Below the pieces are notes generated by a model that was given only the letters and a program-made list of their open reading frames with translations, was not told the origin of the DNA and did no database searches. Both the position numbers and the translations under genes were made by a program. Of a stretch of DNA of 42,820 nt, positions 28,241-38,261 are shown piece by piece. This stretch comes from Persephonella sp. (lineage in GTDB: Bacteria > Aquificota > Aquificia > Aquificales > Hydrogenothermaceae), in contig JALVEY010000014.1 of the NCBI GenBank assembly GCA_027030485.1, positions 1 through 42,820 on the forward strand, read 5' to 3'. Every line of letters starts with the position of its first letter. The first letter of the stretch is position 1.

Positions 28241-29191
28241 ATGGATTTAGGAATTTTTGAGGACATACTTGATATTAAAAAAACAGAGAAAATAAAAGAA
28301 ACAATTCAAAAAATACAAGAAGTTGAGCCTAAGGAAATAGATATCTCAAAAATTAAAAGTCCTAAGTTCCATGACAGAAGTTATGTCAGCCCTGAAAGGA
28401 TCGTAGCCCTTGCAGAAAATATCAAAGAGTACGGTCTTGCTCAACCTATAGTTGTTAGAAAGCTTGAAGATGGAAGCTACGAGAGGATAATAGGATACAT
28501 CAGGATAAAAGCATTTGAGTATCTAAAAAGGGACAAAATCCCTGCTGTTGTTCTTGATGTTGACGAAGAGACCGCCCTTGCACTTATGATATCAGAAAAT
28601 GCCCAGAGGGAAGATCTGAATGATTACGACAAACTAATGTCCCATCTTGATTATCTCTCTTTTATACTAAAAAAAGATAGAGATGATGTGATAAAAACAG
28701 CAAGAAAGATATTTAACTACATTTCAGGAAATATAAAAGAGCTTACCCCAGAGGAAAGAAGAGAGGGACAGATAATAGAAAAGACATTACAGAAGCTTTC
28801 AGGAACAAATCTGAGAACATTTATAGAAAGATTAAAAATTATTAATGTTGCTCCCCAGATAAAAGATGCCATAAAAAAACACGGCTGGTCTTACTCATTA
28901 GCCATTGAGGTAAACAAGCTCAGGAACTATCCTGAAAAAATGGAACAGCTTATAAAACAGATCATAAAGTATGATCTGAGCAAAAAAGAGGTAGAGGCAA
29001 AGGTCAGGGAGATATTAGGAGAAGAGGCAAAAAAAAGGATTAAAAATCCATTTAAGGAAACCTTTAAAGATCTAAACAGGAAGGTCTCATCAGTATACAA
29101 AAAACTTCCTGAAGAAGAAAAGAAAAAAGTTGAAAAGATAATAGAAGAAAAACTAAACCAGATATACAAAATACTTGAAAAATACGGGTGA
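28241..29191 (+). CDS. parB: ParB/Spo0J family partition protein
   Basis: YVSPERIVALAENIKEYGLAQPIVVRKLEDGSYERIIGYIRIKAFEYLKR...ALMISENAQREDLNDYD. Confidence 0.9.
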   Translation: MDLGIFEDILDIKKTEKIKETIQKIQEVEPKEIDISKIKSPKFHDRSYVSPERIVALAENIKEYGLAQPIVVRKLEDGSYERIIGYIRIKAFEYLKRDKIPAVVLDVDEETALALMISENAQREDLNDYDKLMSHLDYLSFILKKDRDDVIKTARKIFNYISGNIKELTPEERREGQIIEKTLQKLSGTNLRTFIERLKIINVAPQIKDAIKKHGWSYSLAIEVNKLRNYPEKMEQLIKQIIKYDLSKKEVEAKVREILGEEAKKRIKNPFKETFKDLNRKVSSVYKKLPEEEKKKVEKIIEEKLNQIYKILEKYG

Positions 29192-29194
29192 GGA

Positions 29195-29656
29195 TTATTC
29201 CTCCTCTTTTTCTTCTATCTCTTTTAGGGCTTTTTCAAAGTCTTTTATATCCTGAAACTCATTGTAAACAGATCTAAATCTGAGGTATGCAACAGGATCT
29301 ATTTTCTTTAACCTCTCCTGTACAAGATCACCTATCTCTGTACTGTCAACAACAAGTTTTCCTTCCTCAAGAAGATACTTTTCTATCTCATCGGCTATAT
29401 CAACCATCTGTTTTTCAGATACAGGTCTGTTTTTTGAGGCAAGCCTTATTCCTCTAATTATTTTGTCTTTGTTGAAAGGTTCAGTTGTGCCGTTTTTTTT
29501 CTTAACGATAATCTTTTCTTCTTCGTATCTTTCATAAGTTGTAAACCTAAATCCGCAGTCAAGGCATTCACGCCTTCTTCTGATCACAGACCCATCTTTT
29601 GACTGTCTTGTATCAACAACCTTATCATTAAGAGATCCGCAGTTTGGGCATTTCAT
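29195..29656 (-). CDS. nrdR: Transcriptional repressor NrdR
   Basis: MKCPNCGSLNDKVVDTRQSKDGSVIRRRRECLDCGFRFTTYERYE plus ATP-cone. Confidence 0.98.
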   Translation of the reverse strand: MKCPNCGSLNDKVVDTRQSKDGSVIRRRRECLDCGFRFTTYERYEEEKIIVKKKNGTTEPFNKDKIIRGIRLASKNRPVSEKQMVDIADEIEKYLLEEGKLVVDSTEIGDLVQERLKKIDPVAYLRFRSVYNEFQDIKDFEKALKEIEEKEEE

Positions 29657-30054
29657 TAAGTTTTTTCTTCCTCCTTTATTTCCTTATAAGATAATCCATA
29701 ATAAACAAAATGCCCCTGTATTTTTTTGTTCTTATTTATATAAAATTTTGATATTACATCTGCCTTTGAGTCTTCATTTGTGTATATGTAGTATTCCAAA
29801 AGAGCCTCGTCTCCTTTTATCCATAATCCTCTTGGTTTTATTTTTAGCTCTGGGAATATTTTTAGAACAACCTTAAAATAATTTTTTATGTTTTCCTTTC
29901 CTGTTATAGTTAATCTATCGGGATATATCTCTTTTATTTTTGGATCATAAAGCTCTGCTGTTTCAGCATAGCTGTCCATAATTTTCTCAAGATCATGACT
30001 GTTCCAGCCTTCAATCCAGCTGTCAATAGTTTCCTGCACCGGAGACTTTCCCAT
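29656..30054 (-). CDS. NTF2/SnoaL-like domain protein
   Basis: IDSWIEGWNSHDLEKIMDSYAETAELYDPKIKE...GKENIKNYFKVVLKIFPELKI. Confidence 0.75.
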   Translation of the reverse strand: MGKSPVQETIDSWIEGWNSHDLEKIMDSYAETAELYDPKIKEIYPDRLTITGKENIKNYFKVVLKIFPELKIKPRGLWIKGDEALLEYYIYTNEDSKADVISKFYINKNKKIQGHFVYYGLSYKEIKEEEKT

Positions 30055-30062
30055 TTTTCCTC

Positions 30063-31346
30063 CTACAGCTGTTTAAACGTATCTTCCACAGCGTTTATGG
30101 TTTTGTTTATATCCTCATCACTGTGGGCAGTACTCAGGAAAGATGCCTCAAACTGGGACGGGGCAAGATATACACCCTTTTCAAGCATTAATCTATAAAA
30201 TCTGTTAAAAAGTTCAAGATCAGACGATTTTGCGTCATTAAAGTTTTTCACCTCTTTGTCTGTGAAAAACATTGTAATCATAGAGCCGACCCTGTTTACT
30301 GTGGCTTTTATTCCATATTTATCAATAAGCTGCTTAAAGCCATCTTCCAGCTTTTTCCCTTTATTATCAAGTTCTTGATAAGGATTTTTTTCTTTTAATA
30401 TCTGGAGCTGTCTTAATCCTGCTGCCATGGCAAGGGGATTACCTGATAGAGTTCCTGCCTGATAAACAGGTCCTTCAGGTGCAACATGAAGCATTATTTC
30501 TCTCTTTCCTCCGTAAGCTCCAACTGGAAGCCCTGCCCCTATTACCTTACCCATTGTTGTCAGATCAGGATCTATTCCATAAAGCTCCTGTGCTCCTCCA
30601 AGGGCAAGCCTGAAGCCTGTCATTACCTCGTCCCAGATCAGGAGAGCTCCGTACTGCTTTGTTATATCCCTCAGTTTCTGGTGGTATTCTCTGGAAGGGG
30701 CAACAACTCCCATGTTCCCTGCGACAGGTTCAAGAATAACGCAAGCTATATCATCACCATGTTTTTTGAATGCCTCCTCAACAGCATCTATATCGTTGTA
30801 AGGAAGAACTATTGTGAGCTGTGCAAGCTCTTCCGGTATTCCTGGTGTTCCGGGGATACCAAGTGTAGCCACCCCTGATCCTGCAGAAACAAGCAGTGAA
30901 TCCCCATGCCCATGATAGCAACCATCAAACTTGATTATTTTTTTCTTTCCTGTGTATCCCCTTGCAAGCCTGATAGCAGACATTGTTGCTTCTGTTCCAG
31001 AGTTAACAAACCTGACCATCTCAACCGATGGGACAGCATCAACAACGGCTTTTGCCATCTGTATTTCTAATTCTGTTGGAGCTCCAAAACTTGTTCCATA
31101 GTTTGACACCTGTTTTATAGCATTTATTATCTGATCATGGGCATGTCCCAGAATTAAAGGTCCCCATGAGAGAACATAATCTATAAACTCATTTCCATCA
31201 GCATCCCAAACTCTACTGCCTTTTCCTTTTTCAATAAATAATGGTTCCATGCCAAGAGCTTTAAATGCTCTAACAGGAGAATTAACTCCTCCAACAAGGT
31301 ATCTTTGAGCTTCTTTAAACAACTCTTTAGATCTTTCCGTTTTCAT
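30063..31346 (-). CDS. hemL: Glutamate-1-semialdehyde 2,1-aminomutase
   Basis: [63 protein letters not shown]. Confidence 0.97.
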   Translation of the reverse strand: MKTERSKELFKEAQRYLVGGVNSPVRAFKALGMEPLFIEKGKGSRVWDADGNEFIDYVLSWGPLILGHAHDQIINAIKQVSNYGTSFGAPTELEIQMAKAVVDAVPSVEMVRFVNSGTEATMSAIRLARGYTGKKKIIKFDGCYHGHGDSLLVSAGSGVATLGIPGTPGIPEELAQLTIVLPYNDIDAVEEAFKKHGDDIACVILEPVAGNMGVVAPSREYHQKLRDITKQYGALLIWDEVMTGFRLALGGAQELYGIDPDLTTMGKVIGAGLPVGAYGGKREIMLHVAPEGPVYQAGTLSGNPLAMAAGLRQLQILKEKNPYQELDNKGKKLEDGFKQLIDKYGIKATVNRVGSMITMFFTDKEVKNFNDAKSSDLELFNRFYRLMLEKGVYLAPSQFEASFLSTAHSDEDINKTINAVEDTFKQL

Positions 31347-31379
31347 TTTCTCCTCGCACTTTTTTTGAATAATTATACC

Positions 31380-31402
31380 AAAGATATAAAGCTAATATCT
31401 TT
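31380..31402. promoter_or_regulatory. Inverted repeat in the hemL/ORF31470 divergent region
   Basis: AAAGATAT-N7-ATATCTTT, perfect 8-bp arms. Confidence 0.4.
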
Positions 31403-31469
31403 ATCCTCTTGCCTTTTTCTTCAAATCAGGTTAAATTTAATAATTAGTTATTAATAACGGGGGGTTAGA

Positions 31470-31790
31470 ATGGAGGGGGAAGATCTTATCTTAAAGCTTG
31501 AGAGTTTAGGGTTTGATTTTGATACGGTTGTTTTATATTCCGAAAGTGGTGAAATTATCCGTGTAATTGGGGATAACCCTGATTTTTCAGAAAAATTACC
31601 AGATCTGTGTCAGATTGTACACTCGGTAGGAATTAATCTTACTAAGGTCGTTAACAAAGGGGATTACCATTACACAATTGTAGAAGGATTAGAAGGAAAT
31701 ATTCTGTTTTGTGGTTATAAAACTTACTGTTTAATAGGAATTATAAAGGAAAATGGTAAACCGTATAGGTATCAGTCTGCATTTCAATAA
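31470..31790 (+). CDS. Small hypothetical protein (106 aa), possibly roadblock-like
   Basis: GGGGGGTTAGA upstream of ATG; alternating beta/helix pattern; no confident family match. Confidence 0.6.
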   Translation: MEGEDLILKLESLGFDFDTVVLYSESGEIIRVIGDNPDFSEKLPDLCQIVHSVGINLTKVVNKGDYHYTIVEGLEGNILFCGYKTYCLIGIIKENGKPYRYQSAFQ

Positions 31791-32665
31791 ATATTTTCAG
31801 GTTCTCCTTCAGGTCTTGTCTTCCATCTTTTATGTGCCCACAAGTATTGATCTGGATGTTTTCTGACCGCATTTTCTATTTTTTTGGTATAAGTTTGAGT
31901 CAAATTAATTAGATCCTCATCGTAATTTCCTGAAGGTATAAAGTCTATTTTTTCTATTTCACAATAATATTTCTTTGTTTCTTTATCAAAGTAAGAATAA
32001 GCAAAAAGAACATCTACATTATATTTCAGAGAAAGTTTAGCTGGAAAGGTAACGGTAGAAGCTTTAAGTCCAAAAAAATCTACAAAAACCCCCCGATGAG
32101 CAAGAGTGTTTTGATCAGCCAAAAATGTAATAATTTTTCCTTCTTTTAATGCTCTAATAAAATCTTTTAAAGGCTGATCATGAAACACTATTTTTATTCC
32201 AGAGGACTGTCTGATATGTGTAATGTAATCATTAAGCTTTTTATTTCCCATTCTATAAGCAAGGTCAACAATACCTTCGAAATTATATGCAAGCCCTGCT
32301 CCTCCAACCTCCCAATTTCCAATATGAGCAGATATAAGTATTTTTCCCTTATTCCTGTTCTGTAAAAGTTCTTTTCCTTTTACTATCTGAAAAATTTCGT
32401 TGATATATCCAGTCTTGACATAATCAGGTATTTTTGGAAACTCAGTTAATATTCTTCCAATATTTTGAAGGGATTTTTTCCCTATATCTAATTTCCAGTT
32501 AAGTGGTTTATCAGGAAAGGCTATATCAAGATTTTTTAAAATAACTTTTCTTCTATATCCTATATTCCAAAATAAAGAACCTAAATTCTCCCCAAATTTC
32601 AGGTTTTTATCTCTGTCTAAATTTTTTACGACAGAAAAAAATACTTTGGCAAGAATATAAGACAT
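31784..32665 (-). CDS. Lipid A biosynthesis-type acyltransferase (LpxL/HtrB family)
   Basis: LISAHIGNWEVGGAGLAYNF, FLADQNTLAHRGVFVDFFGLKASTVTFPAKLS. Confidence 0.9.
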   Translation of the reverse strand: MSYILAKVFFSVVKNLDRDKNLKFGENLGSLFWNIGYRRKVILKNLDIAFPDKPLNWKLDIGKKSLQNIGRILTEFPKIPDYVKTGYINEIFQIVKGKELLQNRNKGKILISAHIGNWEVGGAGLAYNFEGIVDLAYRMGNKKLNDYITHIRQSSGIKIVFHDQPLKDFIRALKEGKIITFLADQNTLAHRGVFVDFFGLKASTVTFPAKLSLKYNVDVLFAYSYFDKETKKYYCEIEKIDFIPSGNYDEDLINLTQTYTKKIENAVRKHPDQYLWAHKRWKTRPEGEPENIY

Positions 32666-33093
32666 TATAACTCCTTAAGAGCTTCTAATTTTTTTAAAGC
32701 CTTTTCGAATATTTTTTTATCTGTTGGATAAGTTAAAATGTTTTGAACTTCATTTATAGGAAAAAATTTTGCTTCATCTATCTCTTCTTTTTGGGGTGTA
32801 ATCTGACCCCCTTTGTATCTCATAAGGTAATAATAAACAAATTTATGAATTCTGTAAAGATTCATACTGTACCAGTAATCTACCTCTCCTAAGTAATCTA
32901 CTATCTCCGCATCAACCCCCGTTTCTTCCTTTACCTCCCTTAAAGCTGCTTTGTCCTTAGGTTCTCCTCTTTCAATATTTCCTTTAGGAAAGCTCCATCT
33001 GTTTTTTACTCTAATCAAAAGGATCTCAATTTCTCCTTTTTCATTCTTTGTATAAACTACACCGCCTGCAGAAAACTCCCACTTTGTTTCCAT
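32665..33093 (-). CDS. NUDIX hydrolase
   Basis: FPKGNIERGEPKDKAALREVKEETGV Nudix box. Confidence 0.93.
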   Translation of the reverse strand: METKWEFSAGGVVYTKNEKGEIEILLIRVKNRWSFPKGNIERGEPKDKAALREVKEETGVDAEIVDYLGEVDYWYSMNLYRIHKFVYYYLMRYKGGQITPQKEEIDEAKFFPINEVQNILTYPTDKKIFEKALKKLEALKEL

Positions 33094-33102
33094 CCATTCA
33101 CC

Positions 33103-34551
33103 TCACTTCATATAGATTAGTACGAAAATGGTTATTATAATTGAACCTATAATATTCATAAAAAATCCAACCTTAACCATTCTACTTATGGGGACATACC
33201 TACTTCCATAAATTATTGCATTTGGTGGTGTGGCTATCGGAAGCATAAAGGCAAAACTTGCGGCAATTATAATACCAAAAACAGGGTAAAAGATCTCTAC
33301 ATTCAGTTGTTTTAAAATTCCAATAAGGATTGGGGCAAATGTAAGCACAGTTGCTGTGTTTGAGCTAATTTCAGTTAAAAACACCATTGATATAACAAGA
33401 ATAAATATAAATAGCACAATAAATTCAGGGGATATAATACCTGCCACATGTTTCCCTATGTATTCAGCAAGCCCTGTTTTTATAATAAGCTTACCTAAAG
33501 CAATACCTCCACCAAATAAAAGTATAGTATCCCAATCAAGTTCTTTAAGGTCTTTTGCTGTCAGGGTTCCCTCTCCCTTCTTTGAAGGAAGTAAAAACAA
33601 AAGTATTCCTGCTATCAAGGCGACTATAGCCTCAGGGATATGGGTTTTTAAAAATTTGTACAGTTCTTTGTTTCCAAGAAGGTTTGCAAGACCAGGCAAA
33701 GTCCATAGGAAAGCCGCAAGAAAAAAAACGAATATTGTATTTCTCTCTGCTATGGAAATCCTGGGTAATTTCTTCTTTTCTTCCTTAATAAGACTTTTTA
33801 TTTTTTTGTAATCTATATTGAAATTTCTTATGTGGAATTTAATATAAAGTAGCATAAATAAGTATGAAAAAAATGTTATTGGTGCAGCAAGCAAAAACCA
33901 ACTTAAAAAGTCCACATCATAGCCTTCATCTTTTAAAAAACCTGCTCCAATAAGGTTTGTAGGCGTTCCTATAAGTGTTGTTGCTCCACCAATAGAGGCA
34001 GCATATGCGACAGAAAGTAAAACAAAAGTAGCAAACTTTCCAGTTTCTCCAATTCCTTTGTTTTTGAACATATGAATAATACCTAAGATAAGAGGGAGAA
34101 GCATCGCTGTTGTTGCCGTATTACTAACCCACATAGAAAGCAAAAAGGAAATAATTGAAAAACCTGCTATAAGCCTGATGGGACTTTTTAGGAAAAAATC
34201 TTTGGAAAGAAGATTTAAAGCAAACCTTCTGTCCAGTCCATGCTTTGTCATTGCTTGTGCTATAAGAAAACTACCTATAAAAAGAAGGATAACAGGATGA
34301 CCAAGGCTCAGAAAAGCATCTTTTACACCAACAACTCCAAAAACAACAGCAATTGAGACCCCTAAGAGAGCTGTTATTGAAAGTGGAACAACCTCTGTTA
34401 ACCAAAAAATGATACAGAATACCATAATTGAAAAAACTATGTGAGCATCTCTGGGAAGGTCTAAAGGAGCAATATAAATTAGAATTGAAAGGATAGGAGC
34501 CAGAAAAAGTCCTATTTCTCTTCTGAATTTTTCAATCCTTTTTATACTCAT
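33103..34551 (-). CDS. DASS/SLC13 family anion transporter
   Basis: Multi-TM; WVSNTATTAMLLPLI, SIGGATTLIGTPTNLIGAG, TEISSNTATVLTFAPI, LPIATPPNAIIYG. Confidence 0.92.
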   Translation of the reverse strand: MSIKRIEKFRREIGLFLAPILSILIYIAPLDLPRDAHIVFSIMVFCIIFWLTEVVPLSITALLGVSIAVVFGVVGVKDAFLSLGHPVILLFIGSFLIAQAMTKHGLDRRFALNLLSKDFFLKSPIRLIAGFSIISFLLSMWVSNTATTAMLLPLILGIIHMFKNKGIGETGKFATFVLLSVAYAASIGGATTLIGTPTNLIGAGFLKDEGYDVDFLSWFLLAAPITFFSYLFMLLYIKFHIRNFNIDYKKIKSLIKEEKKKLPRISIAERNTIFVFFLAAFLWTLPGLANLLGNKELYKFLKTHIPEAIVALIAGILLFLLPSKKGEGTLTAKDLKELDWDTILLFGGGIALGKLIIKTGLAEYIGKHVAGIISPEFIVLFIFILVISMVFLTEISSNTATVLTFAPILIGILKQLNVEIFYPVFGIIIAASFAFMLPIATPPNAIIYGSRYVPISRMVKVGFFMNIIGSIIITIFVLIYMK

Positions 34552-35876
34552 TTTTCCTCGTCTTCTACTCTGATGAGAGCAGTTTTTTCTACGGTAATTT
34601 TTTGTTCTTCAATCTCTTTAATTGCTTTTTGAATATTGTTCTCTGATGCGGTGTGTGTTAGGATCACAAGTGGAACAACTTTTTCTTTAGTTTTTCTTGC
34701 AAAAGAAAGTACTTTTTCTTTTTGTATGACGGCTGCTATACTTATGTTATACTTTGCAAAAACTGTGGAAACCTTAGCAAGTATTCCTGTTATGTCAGGA
34801 ACTGTAAACCTGAGGTAATATCTTGTGTAAAAATCTGATGTTTTTGTAAGGGATAAATCTTTATGTTCCCAATTCATTGATGTTACTTCTATTTCCCTGC
34901 CTACACCAAGAGCGATACTTTTTCCAATATCAACTATATCGCTAACAACTGCACTTGCTGTAGGTAAACTTCCTGCTCCTTTACCGTAAAACATTGTTTC
35001 CCCCACAGAATCTCCCTCAACCATAACAGCATTGTAAACACCTTCCACTTTTGATAAGGGATGATCCGAAGGTAAAAACGTAGGGTGAACTCTAACCTCA
35101 ACTTCTCCATTATGTATCTTTGCTATAGCAAGAAGTTTTAAAGTGTATCCTAACTCTTTACCTAAATCTATATCTAAACTATTAATACTTTCTATACCCT
35201 CTGTGTAAACTCCGGAAAAATCTATAAACCCACCGTAAGAAAGGGATGCAAGAATTGTTATTTTATGGGCAGCATCTGTACCGTTAATATCAAGGGTTGG
35301 GTCTGCCTCTGCATAGCCTAAATCCTGAGCTTCTTTTAATACAGAATCAAAACTTTTTCCTTCCTTAAACATCTTAGTCAAAATATAATTTGTTGTTCCG
35401 TTTAGAATGCCGTATATCTTATTGACTTTATTAGCGATCAAACCTTCTCTCAGAGATCTAATAATAGGTATTCCTCCAGCAACAGCAGCCTCAAAACCTA
35501 TCCTTATTCCTTTCTTTTCAGCTTCAATAAAAATATCTTTACCCTTTTCTGCAAGAAGGGCTTTATTTGCTGTGACTATATGTTTTCCACTTTTTATACT
35601 TTTAAGCATAAGATCGTAAGGAAAATCTACTCCTCCTGTAAGCTCAACTATTATGTGAATATCCCCGTCTTCAAGCAATTCATTCAAAGAAAAAGCTTTT
35701 TTTTCTTCAGAAAGAGGGTATGGAAAGCTTTTGTTCCAATTTCTTGTGAAGACTTTTTTTAAATTTATTTGAATACCTGTTTTTTTTGTTAAAAAATTCT
35801 TCTTTTCCTCAAGAATTTTTGCTACGCCGTTTCCAACAACACCGTAGCCAACTATCCCCACATTAATCTCTTTCAA
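34548..35876 (-). CDS. hom: Homoserine dehydrogenase with C-terminal ACT domain
   Basis: NVGIVGYGVVGNGVAKIL, VTANKALLAEKG, GILNGTTNYILTKM, AYAEADPTLDINGTDAAHK-type region; C-terminal ACT. Confidence 0.96.
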   Translation of the reverse strand: MKEINVGIVGYGVVGNGVAKILEEKKNFLTKKTGIQINLKKVFTRNWNKSFPYPLSEEKKAFSLNELLEDGDIHIIVELTGGVDFPYDLMLKSIKSGKHIVTANKALLAEKGKDIFIEAEKKGIRIGFEAAVAGGIPIIRSLREGLIANKVNKIYGILNGTTNYILTKMFKEGKSFDSVLKEAQDLGYAEADPTLDINGTDAAHKITILASLSYGGFIDFSGVYTEGIESINSLDIDLGKELGYTLKLLAIAKIHNGEVEVRVHPTFLPSDHPLSKVEGVYNAVMVEGDSVGETMFYGKGAGSLPTASAVVSDIVDIGKSIALGVGREIEVTSMNWEHKDLSLTKTSDFYTRYYLRFTVPDITGILAKVSTVFAKYNISIAAVIQKEKVLSFARKTKEKVVPLVILTHTASENNIQKAIKEIEEQKITVEKTALIRVEDEEK

Positions 35877-35886
35877 CCATTACCTC

Positions 35887-36378
35887 CTAAAGCTCTGATT
35901 TTGACAAAAAAATATGAACAATCGACATATCTTTAAAAATCCTTACAGGATACGCATTAACATTGTGGACACACAGAGTTAGGTTTCCTTCATATCCGTA
36001 TCCAATCCATCCAGAATTTAACAGGTTTATACCTAATCTTGATAATCTAAGCTTAGGTTGTAAAAAGATAGAAATATTTTCAGGTATGGAGATATACTCA
36101 AGGGTTTCAAAAATGTAAAATCTTCCCGGTTCTAAAACGATACCCTTATCTGAAATGTAATCCCTTTCAAGAATATTGAAATAAGGGTTTTCAGGATCAA
36201 GGATCTGAACCTCAGGTCGGAGATCTTCAGGATACCTGTAAAATCTGTCTGAAAGTCTTAAATTAATATAAGAGCCGTGGAGCTGAAACTCCACATCAAA
36301 AGGTTCAATACTGATAGAACCTATTTTTATTAGCTGTTTTATCTGGGATTCCTTTAAAAGCAATTTACTTACCTGCAA
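35887..36378 (-). CDS. dCTP deaminase/dUTPase-fold protein with altered active-site residues
   Basis: HGSYINLRLSDRFYRY...GIVLEPGRFYIFETLEYISIPENISIFLQPKLRLSRLGINLLNSGWIGYGYEGNLTLCVHN. Confidence 0.7.
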   Translation of the reverse strand: MQVSKLLLKESQIKQLIKIGSISIEPFDVEFQLHGSYINLRLSDRFYRYPEDLRPEVQILDPENPYFNILERDYISDKGIVLEPGRFYIFETLEYISIPENISIFLQPKLRLSRLGINLLNSGWIGYGYEGNLTLCVHNVNAYPVRIFKDMSIVHIFLSKSEL

Positions 36379-37021
36379 GCCTGAGAACTTCTTTTACAAG
36401 CTTTTCTATTCCTTCTGCAACATCTTTTATCGTTTTTCCTTCCATATAAGCAGGGGTTGATACTATCTTGTGCTCTTCATCAACAAGAGCCTCAGAAACA
36501 GGACATACAAGATGTTGTTGACCCATAGCCTCAATAGCTTTTGCTACCTGCTCATCACTTCCGATTGTAAGTTTAACCTTTGCTTCCCTTAAAGCTGCAG
36601 CCACTATTACAGGAGATATACACACAGCGCCTATAGGCTTTCCTTTTTCAAACATCTCAACAAGAAGTCTCTTTACCTCTGGAATAACATCAGCCTCAGC
36701 ACCTTTTTCAAGGAATGTGGAGAAGTTTTTTGCAACACCGTATCCTCCTGGCATAATAAGAGCATCTATATCGTCTGCAGAAACCTCGTTTATATCTTTT
36801 ATATCTCCCCTTGCTATCCTTGCTGCCTCAACAAGAACATTTCGTGTTTCATCCATCTTTTCACCATTTAGATGATTGATCACCTCTTTTTGTGGAATGT
36901 TTGGAGCCATGCATACGATCTGTACACCTTCCCTGTCAAGAAAATAAAGGGTTAAGGTTGCTTCATGTATCTCTGCTCCGTCAAAAACTCCACAACCTGA
37001 AAGAAGAACTCCTACCTTCAT
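36365..37021 (-). CDS. elbB: ElbB-like DJ-1/PfpI glyoxalase family protein
   Basis: VGVLLSGCGVFDGAEIHEATLTLYFLDREG, IMPGGYGVAKN, IGAVCISPVI. Confidence 0.92.
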   Translation of the reverse strand: MKVGVLLSGCGVFDGAEIHEATLTLYFLDREGVQIVCMAPNIPQKEVINHLNGEKMDETRNVLVEAARIARGDIKDINEVSADDIDALIMPGGYGVAKNFSTFLEKGAEADVIPEVKRLLVEMFEKGKPIGAVCISPVIVAAALREAKVKLTIGSDEQVAKAIEAMGQQHLVCPVSEALVDEEHKIVSTPAYMEGKTIKDVAEGIEKLVKEVLRLAGK

Positions 37022-37093
37022 AATTCCACCCCCTGAAATTTATTTCATTTTATTGTAAACTAAATTATTGAAAGAATTAACAGGAGGCAAGGA

Positions 37094-37504
37094 ATGTATC
37101 AACTTGAGGTTGTCACCCCTAAGGGAATAGTTTTTCAAGGGGAAGTTGAACAGACTGTTATAAATACATCTGACGGTGAGATCGGAATTCTTGAAAATCA
37201 TATGCTTCTTTTGACGAATGTAGTTCCTGGCAAGCTCAGAATAGAAAGACCTGAGGAAGAACCTGTAGAACTTGCTGTAACATACGGAACGATTGATGTT
37301 AGAGGAGATAGGGTAATAGTTCTGGTTGAGGAGGCTTTTGAGTTCGGTGAGATAAATGTTGAGCAGGAAAAGAGAACTCTTGAAGAAGCTGTGGCAAAGT
37401 TAGAACAAAAGGAGACTTTATCTCTTGAAGAAATTGAGAATTTTGAGAGATTGAAAGAAAGGGCTGAAGTCCTCCTTGAACTTGCAGGTGTAAAAGTCAG
37501 GTAA
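37094..37504 (+). CDS. atpC: F1F0 ATP synthase subunit epsilon
   Basis: YQLEVVTPKGIVFQGEVEQTVINTSDGEIGILENHMLLLTNVVPGKLRI. Confidence 0.94.
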   Translation: MYQLEVVTPKGIVFQGEVEQTVINTSDGEIGILENHMLLLTNVVPGKLRIERPEEEPVELAVTYGTIDVRGDRVIVLVEEAFEFGEINVEQEKRTLEEAVAKLEQKETLSLEEIENFERLKERAEVLLELAGVKVR

Positions 37505-38251
37505 ATGGAAATAAGGCTAAAAGATGACGAGGTTCTTACCCCTTTTTTAAGGGGTAGGATTAATATTATCCAGAGTAAAAAAGGCTACAGATTTAATATA
37601 GACAGTATTCTCCTTGCATCTTTTGTAAATGTTCCTGACAAAGATGCCAATCTGATTGATCTTGGAACAGGCTCAGGGATAATTTTAATTTTATTATCCC
37701 TTAAATACAAAAAATTAAAACTTTTCGGTATTGAGATTCAGGAAAGCCTTTTTTCTCAGGCATGGAGAAATCTTCAGCTGAACAATGTTAAAGCCCAGCT
37801 TTTCAACGGAGATATAAGGGAAATAAAAAGGATATTCAGGCCTGAAACATTTGATTATGTGGTTTTTAATCCTCCATACCATATTCCTGAAAAAGAGGTT
37901 CAGCCTACAGAGAGAAATATTGCAAGGTATGAGATACAGGGAAACATAAAGGATTTCATTAAAGTTTCTTCATATCTTCTGAAGAATAAAGGAAGGCTGT
38001 TTCTGATATTTCCTGTGGGAAGGCTGTCTGAGGTTTTATTACTTTTGAAAGACAGGAATATTCAGCCTAAAAGATATAGATTTATTCACCCTTCCCTGAA
38101 AGAAAATGCAACCCATGTCTTGATAGAGGGTATAAAAGGGGGAAATCCCGGAGGCGAAACTGTAGAAAAACCTCTCATAGTTTATGATAATCCTGATAAA
38201 AAAGTCTACACATCTGAGGTAAATTTTTTACTTGAAAAATTCTGTGATTAA
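37505..38251 (+). CDS. tRNA1(Val) adenine-N6 methyltransferase-like (TrmN6/YfiC family)
   Basis: LIDLGTGSGIILILLS, VVFNPPYH. Confidence 0.85.
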   Translation: MEIRLKDDEVLTPFLRGRINIIQSKKGYRFNIDSILLASFVNVPDKDANLIDLGTGSGIILILLSLKYKKLKLFGIEIQESLFSQAWRNLQLNNVKAQLFNGDIREIKRIFRPETFDYVVFNPPYHIPEKEVQPTERNIARYEIQGNIKDFIKVSSYLLKNKGRLFLIFPVGRLSEVLLLLKDRNIQPKRYRFIHPSLKENATHVLIEGIKGGNPGGETVEKPLIVYDNPDKKVYTSEVNFLLEKFCD

Positions 38252-38261
38252 GGAGAAAACA

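Noticed and set aside
29190-29208. GAGGA-TTAT-TCCTC hairpin at the parB/nrdR junction as a terminator
   Set aside because: Only a 5-bp stem and an interrupted T run; too weak to call.
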